A stretch of DNA of 64,000 bases, taken from Betaproteobacteria bacterium HGW-Betaproteobacteria-1 (GTDB lineage: Bacteria; Pseudomonadota; Gammaproteobacteria; Burkholderiales; Methylophilaceae). The stretch lies in assembly GCA_002842435.1 (NCBI GenBank), contig PHCX01000006.1:310001-374000 (forward strand), in the 5' to 3' direction. The position numbers and the translations under genes were made by a program. The notes beneath the pieces are model-generated. The model was given only the letters and a program-made list of their open reading frames with translations, had not been told where the DNA came from and ran no database searches. Positions 57,630 to 64,000 of this stretch are shown here, one piece after another. How positions within the stretch are numbered: the first letter of the stretch is position 1; each line of letters starts with the position of its first letter.

Positions 57630-58550
57630 TCAGCCCGCCACCTTCCCCAGCAAAAGGTATTCCATTAGAGCCTTTTGCGTGTGCAGTCTGTTTTCAGCCT
57701 CATCCCAAACTACGCTGTGCGGGCCGTCTATGACCTCCGCCGCGACTTCCTCGCCGCGATGCGCAGGCAAACAGTGCATGAACAACGCATCTTTCGCCGC
57801 CACTTTCATCATGTCGGCATCGACCTGCCAGTCGGCAAAGTCACGCATGCGTTCTTCGTTCTCGGCTTCGAATCCCATGCTGGTCCAGACATCGGTCGTC
57901 ACCAGATCGGCGCCGTGCGCCGCCTCCATCGGGTCGGCGAATTCCTCGTAATGGGCATTGCCATAAAGACCGGCACGCTCCTGCTCGACTTCATAGCCAG
58001 GCGGCGTCGAAACATGGACGTTGAAGTCCAATACCTCCGCCGCCTGCAGCCAAGTGTTGCAGACGTTGTTGGAATCGCCAATCCAGGCCACAGTCTTGCC
58101 CTGGATCGGACCGCGATGCTCGATAAAGGTGAAAATGTCGGCCAGAATCTGGCATGGATGGTATTCATTGGTCAGGCCGTTGATCACCGGTACCCGGGAG
58201 TTTTCGGCGAAACGCTCGATGATCTCCTGCTCGAACGTGCGGATCATGACGATATCGCTCATGCGCGAAATGACCTGCGCCGCATCTTCCACCGGCTCGC
58301 CGCGTCCAAGTTGCGAATCACGCGTGTTGAGGTAGATGGCCGTACCGCCCAGTTGCTGCATGCCCGCCTCGAACGAAAGTCGGGTACGGGTACTGGCCTT
58401 CTCGAAGATCATGACCAGGGTGCGATCAGTCAAAGGCCAGTATTGCTGGTAAGCCTTGAATTGTGACTTGATCCAGGCGCTGCGCTCGAAAATGTGATTG
58501 AGCTCGTCGCGGTTCAAGTCGTTGAATTGTAAAAAGTGTTTGATTGCCAT
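57630..58550 (-). CDS. argF: Ornithine carbamoyltransferase
   Basis: A 306-residue transferase making citrulline. The carbamoyl-phosphate motif STRTR is at residues 53-57. Ornithine-binding SMG and HCLPAHRGEEV lie in the C-terminal half. It is 32 bases downstream of argD and in the same direction. Confidence 0.96.
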   Translation of the reverse strand: MAIKHFLQFNDLNRDELNHIFERSAWIKSQFKAYQQYWPLTDRTLVMIFEKASTRTRLSFEAGMQQLGGTAIYLNTRDSQLGRGEPVEDAAQVISRMSDIVMIRTFEQEIIERFAENSRVPVINGLTNEYHPCQILADIFTFIEHRGPIQGKTVAWIGDSNNVCNTWLQAAEVLDFNVHVSTPPGYEVEQERAGLYGNAHYEEFADPMEAAHGADLVTTDVWTSMGFEAENEERMRDFADWQVDADMMKVAAKDALFMHCLPAHRGEEVAAEVIDGPHSVVWDEAENRLHTQKALMEYLLLGKVAG

Positions 58551-58582
58551 AATTTGCTTGCTTTTGGTTATGCGCTACCGTC

Positions 58583-59764
58583 TTACTCGCTCAGAAAGTT
58601 CTGGATCATCGGAACCAGTAATTGAACAAGCTGGCTTGCCTCGTTCTGGTTCATGACCAGCGGCGGCAGCAGCCTGACGACGTTCTCAGCCGTAACATTG
58701 ATAAGCAGTTTCTGTTCCAGTGCCCGCTTGACCAGATCGCCACAGGGACGATCCAGCTGGATACCGATCATCATGCCCGCATTGCGTATGACTTGCACGC
58801 CAGGCTGATCGGCCAAAGCGGCACTCAGCTGGCCACAAATCCAGTTGCCGATGGTCTCGGCATTTTCCCGCAACCGTTCCTGCTCAATCGCATTCAGTGT
58901 CGTCAAGCCGGCAGTGCATGCCAGCGGATTACCGCCGAAAGTGGAACCGTGCTTGCCGTAAGTCAAGACTTCCGCTGCCTGCCCTTTGGCCAGACAGGCG
59001 CCGATTGGCACGCCGGACCCCAAGCCCTTGGCCAGTGTCATGACATCCGGCATGACATCGGTGTGCTGGAAAGCGAACCAGGTACCGGTACGCCCGATGC
59101 CGCTCTGCACTTCGTCCAGCATCAAGAGCCAGCCATGGGCATCGCAGATCTCGCGCAAGCCGGCCAGATAGCCTTTGACGTCATGCGGCACATTGATGCC
59201 GCCCTCGCCCTGCACCGGCTCGACCAGAATCGCCACCACGTTCTGATTGCGGCTGGCGACTTGCCGGATCGCTTCCAGATCATCAAACGGCACACGAATG
59301 AAGCCGCTCACCAGCGGCTCGAAACCGGCTTGTGCCTTGCGGTTGCCGGTGGCGGAAAGCGTGGCCATGGTCCGGCCATGGAAAGCCTTCTCCATGACGA
59401 TGATTTCGGGATTCTCGATTCCCCGGTTGTGACCGTGCAGTCGCGCCAACTTGATGGCGGCCTCATTGGCCTCACAACCGGAATTACAGAAAAACACGCG
59501 ATCCATGCCGGAAATTTCGGCAAGCTTGTCTGCCAACTGGGCTTGTTCCCTGATCTGATAGATATTGGAAACATGAATCAGTCTGGCGGACTGGTCGGCA
59601 ATGGCCTTGACCAGTTTCGGATGCGCATGGCCCAAACCGTTTACGGCAACACCGGCCAAGGCATCGAGGTATTTGTTGCCGTGCTCATCCCACAACCAGA
59701 CGCCCTCGCCTTTGACAAAAGTCACAGGCTGCCTGCCGTAGGTGTTCATCAAATGATCTGACAT
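58583..59764 (-). CDS. argD: Acetylornithine/aspartate aminotransferase family protein
   Basis: A 393-residue class III PLP aminotransferase. The PLP lysine is in TLAKGLGSG (about 248). FFCNSGCEANEAAIKLAR lies at about 93-110. Next to argF and argG, so assigned acetylornithine aminotransferase (arginine synthesis), with possible N-succinyl-diaminopimelate activity as in the family. Confidence 0.93.
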   Translation of the reverse strand: MSDHLMNTYGRQPVTFVKGEGVWLWDEHGNKYLDALAGVAVNGLGHAHPKLVKAIADQSARLIHVSNIYQIREQAQLADKLAEISGMDRVFFCNSGCEANEAAIKLARLHGHNRGIENPEIIVMEKAFHGRTMATLSATGNRKAQAGFEPLVSGFIRVPFDDLEAIRQVASRNQNVVAILVEPVQGEGGINVPHDVKGYLAGLREICDAHGWLLMLDEVQSGIGRTGTWFAFQHTDVMPDVMTLAKGLGSGVPIGACLAKGQAAEVLTYGKHGSTFGGNPLACTAGLTTLNAIEQERLRENAETIGNWICGQLSAALADQPGVQVIRNAGMMIGIQLDRPCGDLVKRALEQKLLINVTAENVVRLLPPLVMNQNEASQLVQLLVPMIQNFLSE

Positions 59765-59793
59765 ATTATTGTTTCATACTCTAAAAATAAAAA

Positions 59794-59823
59794 TGCAAAC
59801 GGCGGCCCCAGCCGCCGTTTGCA
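59794..59823 (-). terminator. Rho-independent terminator after the PuuD-like gene
   Basis: A 13-bp stem TGCAAACGGCGGC/GCCGCCGTTTGCA (59794-59806 and 59811-59823) with a CCCA loop and a minus-strand TTTTTATTTTTAG tail. Confidence 0.93.
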
Positions 59824-59838
59824 GCACAGGTAAAAGCG

Positions 59839-60333
59839 TTACAGGCCGATTGCGGCCTTGTGGGTCAACCCATTGGCCATGAAGAACAACATGGGAATGG
59901 ACAACATGGTGTTGGTTCGCGATGCCAGGAACGCCACGCGACGAGCCTGGGCCTTGACCTCATCGCTGGCCGCCACCAACCCCAGAATCTTCTTCTGATT
60001 CGGCCAGATCAACACCCAGACATTAAACAACATGATGGTGCCTAGCCAAGCCCCTATGCCGATTCCGGCGTAGGCCGGATCCAGCATGAAGGCGTGGGTG
60101 AAGTTGCCACCCAGCATGGCTGCACCGGCAAGCCAGGTCACCAGCGCTGCCCAGCGGAACCACAGCAACGCTCTCGGCGCCACATGCTTGGATATCCCAG
60201 CGGCCGTGCCATCGGCAGTCGCATCCTTCATCGCCGGCACCTGCACGAAATTGAAGTAATACAGCAAACCTACCCAGGTGATGCCTGCCATGAAATGCAC
60301 CCAGCGAAAAATCCCGTCAAGCATGAAATCCAT
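59839..60333 (-). CDS. PuuD-like (urate hydroxylase N-terminal domain) membrane protein
   Basis: A 164-residue protein with four predicted membrane helices and several conserved His (HFMAG, SKHVAPRALLWFRW, FTHAF). It corresponds to the membrane part of PuuD-type urate hydroxylases (Urate_ox_N) but lacks the cytochrome c domain. A heme-linked role is possible; a urate role is not implied, as no other purine-degradation gene is near. It starts 1 base after the stop of a 34-residue membrane peptide gene. Confidence 0.82.
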   Translation of the reverse strand: MDFMLDGIFRWVHFMAGITWVGLLYYFNFVQVPAMKDATADGTAAGISKHVAPRALLWFRWAALVTWLAGAAMLGGNFTHAFMLDPAYAGIGIGAWLGTIMLFNVWVLIWPNQKKILGLVAASDEVKAQARRVAFLASRTNTMLSIPMLFFMANGLTHKAAIGL

Positions 60334-60334
60334 G

Positions 60335-60439
60335 TTACACCCCCGCCAGAATGAAGTTCTTTAAAAACAGATACAAAACCAGCGTTAGCACCAGTCCTGA
60401 AACTATCGTCCCTAAAATCGAATCCAGCGGGTTTTTCAT
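60335..60439 (-). CDS. 34-residue single-pass membrane peptide
   Basis: A short frame from ATG at 60439 to TAA at 60335, beginning MKNPLDSILG and continuing as one hydrophobic helix (about 11-33). GAGGAG lies 10 bases upstream. It ends in TAACATG directly before the PuuD-like gene, strongly suggesting translation coupling. It could be a small subunit or stabiliser of the PuuD-like protein (inference). No family recognised. Confidence 0.72.
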   Translation of the reverse strand: MKNPLDSILGTIVSGLVLTLVLYLFLKNFILAGV

Positions 60440-60687
60440 GTATCCACACTCCTCTGTTGAATTTCGTATTTGCTTTGAATTGTTTTATATCAACAGCGCC
60501 GAGGTTAGCTTAAAAATACCGATTAATCAAGGATTACGCCCTGTTTCATCGGGTATTTTTAATCACCTTCGACCATCCTGTTTCAAGCAAAAGTGGTTTA
60601 TTAAAAACAGACTTTGGGGCAAAATTCGTTGTTCGGCAAAAACCGCCATCAAATCAACTGTTTCGACATCGCATTTTTCATGAATTT

Positions 60688-61818
60688 ATGGCTTCACTCG
60701 CATCACTTAAACCCGTAGTCACGTCACCATCACGGGTAGATTCTCAGCTTCCGGTTTCCTGGTACACCGACCCCGCCATTCATGCACTGGAGCAGGAGTA
60801 TCTGTTTCCCCGTTCACCGCAATACATCGGTCATGCATTAATGGCGCAGAATCCTGGAGATTTTTGCACAATCGAATGGCTGCATGAGGCAAAGGCTCTG
60901 GTCAATGATGCGGGCAACATCAATCTCATCAGCAACATCTGTCGTCATCGCCAGGCCATCATGCTGAACGGCCGCGGCAATACGCGCAACATCGTCTGCC
61001 CCTTGCATCGCTGGACTTACAATCTGCAGGGTGAACTGATGGGTGCACCGCATTTCGAGCAGAACCCATGCATGCATCTCAACAGGACTGCGCTGCAGAA
61101 CTGGCAGGGGCTGCTGTTCGACAGCAAACGCGATGTCATGAAGGACCTCGGCAAACTGGGACCGATCAAGGATCTCGACTTTACCGGCTACCTGCTGGAT
61201 CGCGTCATGATCGAGGAATACAACTTCAACTGGAAGACCTTCATCGAAGTATATCTGGAGGATTACCATGTCGGCCCTTTCCACCCGGGGCTCGACCGCT
61301 TCGTCGATTGCGAGGACCTGAAATGGGAATTCGGCGAGTGGTATAGCGTACAGACCGTCGGCATCAAGGATGCCCTGAAAAAACCGGGCTCCCCCATCTA
61401 CAAACAATGGCAGGAGCAGGTGCTGCGCTATGGGCAAAACCAGTTGCCTGCTCATGGGGCTATCTGGCTGGTGTATTACCCGTTCCTGATGATTGAATGG
61501 TATCCAAACGTACTCGTGGTGTCGCACATCATCCCGCGCGGTGTCGACGCCTGCACCAATGTCGTCGAGTTCTATTATCCTGAGGATATCGCCCTGTTCG
61601 AGGCCGAATTCATCAAGGCTCATCAGGCGGCCTACAACGAAACGGCAATAGAGGACAAGGATATCTGCGAACGCATGCATCAGGGGCGTCAGGCGCTATA
61701 CCGGCAGGGACTGGATGAACGCGGCCCCTACCAGCACCCGATGGAAACCGGCATGCAGCATTTCCATCAATGGCTCCGGCAACAACTCGCACCACACCTG
61801 CAGACTGACGCACGTTGA
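60688..61818 (+). CDS. Rieske-type aromatic-ring-hydroxylating oxygenase alpha subunit-like protein
   Basis: A 376-residue oxygenase. The Rieske [2Fe-2S] site is Cys85-x-His87 and Cys104-xx-His107 (CRH and CPLH). The mononuclear iron ligands are His194 and His199 in EDYHVGPFHP, plus a downstream acidic ligand. It is like the choline monooxygenase/phenylpropionate dioxygenase branch. Substrate unknown. The separate reductase gene is not near. Weak ribosome-binding site. The stop overlaps the TTG start of the transporter gene. Confidence 0.9.
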   Translation: MASLASLKPVVTSPSRVDSQLPVSWYTDPAIHALEQEYLFPRSPQYIGHALMAQNPGDFCTIEWLHEAKALVNDAGNINLISNICRHRQAIMLNGRGNTRNIVCPLHRWTYNLQGELMGAPHFEQNPCMHLNRTALQNWQGLLFDSKRDVMKDLGKLGPIKDLDFTGYLLDRVMIEEYNFNWKTFIEVYLEDYHVGPFHPGLDRFVDCEDLKWEFGEWYSVQTVGIKDALKKPGSPIYKQWQEQVLRYGQNQLPAHGAIWLVYYPFLMIEWYPNVLVVSHIIPRGVDACTNVVEFYYPEDIALFEAEFIKAHQAAYNETAIEDKDICERMHQGRQALYRQGLDERGPYQHPMETGMQHFHQWLRQQLAPHLQTDAR

Positions 61819-62681
61819 AACTGCCTCGATTGACGATCAACAAACCGGGCAGCCTGTGGATGTTGGTGGCTGCCTTTTTCTTTGCCATCATGGGGACACT
61901 GGTCAAGATCGGCGGCGAAAAGTTCAGTAGCCCGGAACTGGTCTTCTACCGCTCGTTTTTCGGCCTGGTATTCATTTTCGTGCTAGCCAGAAAACACCAG
62001 CTGCAACTGAAAACACCCGTGCTCGGCAAGCAACTGACCCGGTCCATCCTGGGATTCGTCTCGCTGGTCATGTTCTTTTATGCCATCAGTCAGCTGCCAC
62101 TGGCGACGGCCATTACGCTCAACTACACCTCCCCCCTGTTCATGGCAATGTTCGCGCCGTTCATGCTACGTGAACGTCCCCGCGCGATCCTGATCGTTGC
62201 CATCATTCTGGGTTTTCTCGGTGTCGCGCTGCTGTTGAAACCCAGCCTGCACGCCGACGAACTGATTGCCGGCACCATCGGTCTCTTGTCGGGGCTGACA
62301 GCAGGCATCGTCTACGTCCATGTCACCCTGCTCGCGCGTGCCGGAGAACCGGACTGGCGCACGGTATTCTATTTCACACTGGTTTGCACGATTGGTGCCG
62401 GCCTGTGGATGTTGCTGCACCATTTCAATCCACTTTCCTGGCAAGACATCCCGTTATTGCTCGGTCTGGGCGCTTCCGCCACCATTGCGCAATTCGCCAT
62501 GACGCGCGCCTACCGCACAGGCAACCACCTGGTTGTCGGCAGTCTGGCCTATACCACCGTGCTGATCGCCAGCATCTTCGGTATTATCCTCTGGAACGAG
62601 ACCCTGTCTGCGGATCGCTGGATCGCAGTTGTACTGATTATCCTTGGCGGCTTGATCAGCATCCGCTCGACTCCCAGATAA
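61815..62681 (+). CDS. EamA/DMT family transporter, TTG start
   Basis: A 288-residue protein with ten predicted membrane helices and two EamA repeats. The frame starts at TTG (61815), which overlaps the Rieske gene stop as TTGA; an ATG at 61860 is the alternative. This coupling suggests linked function, for example moving the substrate or product of the oxygenase (inference). Confidence 0.87.
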   Translation: MKLPRLTINKPGSLWMLVAAFFFAIMGTLVKIGGEKFSSPELVFYRSFFGLVFIFVLARKHQLQLKTPVLGKQLTRSILGFVSLVMFFYAISQLPLATAITLNYTSPLFMAMFAPFMLRERPRAILIVAIILGFLGVALLLKPSLHADELIAGTIGLLSGLTAGIVYVHVTLLARAGEPDWRTVFYFTLVCTIGAGLWMLLHHFNPLSWQDIPLLLGLGASATIAQFAMTRAYRTGNHLVVGSLAYTTVLIASIFGIILWNETLSADRWIAVVLIILGGLISIRSTPR

Positions 62682-62784
62682 ACCAGACTAATCTCATTGT
62701 AAACAGCTGCTTATACTGGACATTTGCATTGCAGTGGCTTAGGCTAATCTTCCGCTCTCAATAATTGAGTCACGTACAACCAGT

Positions 62785-63429
62785 ATGACTGCTGTCAGAA
62801 AACCATGCATACAGGCCATAATCGCTGCCGGCATCAGCATGCTGCTGAGCGGCTGCATGGGTGCGCCACTGGCTCAACAGCTACTGACTTCTGCCGTCAT
62901 GCATGGTACGGACAGCATCATTGAAAATGCTTATGAAGCGCAAACACGCGAGCTGATCAACAACAGAACACTGCAGGACGCCGCACCCGACCCATACTGG
63001 TCGAGTTTCGTCACGGCCGGCTTTGAGAAAATCACGCCCATAGCAGAACCGCTGCCGGCAGAACCCATACCCACGGAGCCCCTGCCTGCAGAGCTCTTGA
63101 TGTCAGCTCAGGAAGCAAGCGATATCCCGACCGCCAAACTCGAAGTGCAGATTGCACCGCTGGTTCGCGTGGAAGTCTGGAACATCCTGATCGGGGAAGA
63201 GAAACTTTCTGTACTGGAGCGCGCTTATACGCGCGGCAATGCCGAACTTCCTCCCAGACAGGATTGGGAGCGCCTGCATGTCGCCACGGGCGCCGTGGCA
63301 GGTGCCGACGGACAGCCTATTATTTTTCTGGTACCGCCGCACCTCGGAAAGTTGCAAAGCGGTCAGGAAACCATCGTGGAGTTAAGTCATGCAGGCGACC
63401 TGAATATCGCCCGCTATGCCGCCCGCTAG
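62785..63429 (+). CDS. Predicted lipoprotein with Pro/Glu-rich linker
   Basis: A 214-residue protein with a lipoprotein signal (lipobox LSGC, Cys near residue 24). The mid region has a short repeated LPAEPIPTEPLPAE stretch (about 90-103). The C-terminal domain (about 115-210) is beta-rich and unrecognised. The upstream 100 bases carry no clear ribosome-binding site. It converges on the response-regulator gene with 10 bases between. Confidence 0.75.
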   Translation: MTAVRKPCIQAIIAAGISMLLSGCMGAPLAQQLLTSAVMHGTDSIIENAYEAQTRELINNRTLQDAAPDPYWSSFVTAGFEKITPIAEPLPAEPIPTEPLPAELLMSAQEASDIPTAKLEVQIAPLVRVEVWNILIGEEKLSVLERAYTRGNAELPPRQDWERLHVATGAVAGADGQPIIFLVPPHLGKLQSGQETIVELSHAGDLNIARYAAR

Positions 63430-63439
63430 ACTAGCTGAA

Positions 63440-64000
63440 TCAAGGATCTATCAGACCGGAGCGCATGGCAATCAGGGCGATTTCAGCCGAGTTGTTGGCG
63501 TTCAACTTCTGCTTGATATTGTAGAGATGCGTACCGACGGTTCTGGGCGACAGGCAGAGCGTTTCGGCAATATCGTTGGTGGTTTTGCCCTTGGCCAACG
63601 CCATGAATACCTCGAACTCGCGGTCTGACAGTACGTCCACCGGGTTCTGCTCGCCGGACAGCTGCTGAATGGCCATCTGCTGCGCCACGCTGGCTTCAAG
63701 ATAACGCTTGCCACCGGCAACCGTCCTGATCGCCTTGATCAACTCCTCTGCTGCACTGCGCTTGGTCAGATATCCCATGGCACCGGCATTCAAAACGCGC
63801 TTTGGGTGCACCGAATCCTCGTGTGCACTAAGTACCAGTATGCGGGCATGGCTTTCCTTCGCCACTATGCGCTCGATAGCCTCCAGACCGCCGATGCCCG
63901 GCATGGTGATATCCATGACGACCACGTCAGGGTGATGTTCCATATACAACTTGACGCCCTGTTCCCCGCTTTCCGCCTCGGCCACGACCTTGATATCGGG
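63440..64000 (-). CDS. NarL/FixJ family response regulator, cut by window end
   Basis: A two-domain regulator whose N terminus lies beyond position 64000. The visible part has the receiver phospho-acceptor Asp in VVVMDITMPG, the conserved Lys in YLTKRSA, and the C-terminal LuxR-type helix-turn-helix (LSDREFEVFMALAKGKTTNDIAETL in parts). UvrY/GacA-like in general type; exact orthology is unresolved. Confidence 0.9.
   Translation of the reverse strand, partial: PDIKVVAEAESGEQGVKLYMEHHPDVVVMDITMPGIGGLEAIERIVAKESHARILVLSAHEDSVHPKRVLNAGAMGYLTKRSAAEELIKAIRTVAGGKRYLEASVAQQMAIQQLSGEQNPVDVLSDREFEVFMALAKGKTTNDIAETLCLSPRTVGTHLYNIKQKLNANNSAEIALIAMRSGLIDP

Noticed and set aside
58622..59761. 379-codon plus-strand frame opposite argD
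   Set aside because: Antisense to a complete aminotransferase with its PLP lysine; judged to be a shadow.

Overview
This window looks like chromosome of a methylotrophic betaproteobacterium, most likely a member of Methylophilaceae or a close Nitrosomonadales relative. The main reasons are a complete pqqA-B-C-D-E operon (PQQ is the cofactor of methanol dehydrogenases), a betaproteobacterial assimilatory sulfate cluster with a DUF934 gene, and the fimV-truA-trpFBA-accD-folC-SPOR-cvpA-purF-metZ gene order. The genus is an inference, because no rRNA marker is present. Most of the window is dense core metabolism with short intergenic gaps and moderately high GC.

Layout. 1-4.9 kb: tRNA hydroxylase trhO, a YigZ-family gene, a GGDEF diguanylate cyclase and a broken HerA-like DUF853 ATPase gene. 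5.0-11.9 kb: an accessory island of about eleven small plus-strand genes separated by attC recombination sites, with no integron integrase and only small gaps. This is a cluster of attC sites lacking integrase (CALIN), that is, an integron cassette array. 12.0-19.5 kb: a DUF302 protein, cysB, and the divergent cysI-DUF934-cysH-cysD-cysN cluster followed by a 7Fe ferredoxin. 19.6-25.4 kb: a methyltransferase, a Bcr/CflA exporter and the pqq operon. 25.6-32.7 kb: aromatic amino acid and serine genes downstream of gyrA (gyrA-serC-pheA, then hisC-aroG). 33-52 kb: a long minus-strand run of metZ, purF, cvpA, SPOR/dedD, folC, accD, trpA, trpB, trpF, truA, an ECF-T-like protein, fimV, asd, leuB, leuD, an entericidin-like lipoprotein, leuC and yajQ. 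52-56 kb: ppnP, an aldo/keto reductase, and a PepSY/response regulator/histidine kinase unit. 56-60.4 kb: argG, argF, argD, then a PuuD-like membrane protein and a 34-residue membrane peptide. 60.7-64 kb: a Rieske oxygenase coupled to an EamA transporter, a lipoprotein, and a NarL-type response regulator cut by the window edge.

How the genes work together. CysDN activates sulfate to APS, an APS-type CysH reduces it to sulfite and CysI reduces sulfite to sulfide. No CysJ flavoprotein and no APS kinase are present. MetZ then uses sulfide for homocysteine. AroG, TrpABF, PheA and HisC cover parts of aromatic and histidine synthesis, LeuBCD the leucine branch, ArgDFG arginine, and Asd the aspartate family, as expected for a prototrophic C1 user.

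The most unusual part is the attC array. It mixes at least two attC sequence families and carries mostly unrecognised small membrane or secreted proteins. It also contains a two-gene block (SDR plus Ada-type regulator/methyltransferase) with no attC between its genes, and a 41-residue Cys/His-rich ORF. The DUF853 gene at its left flank has lost an internal segment and is frameshifted.
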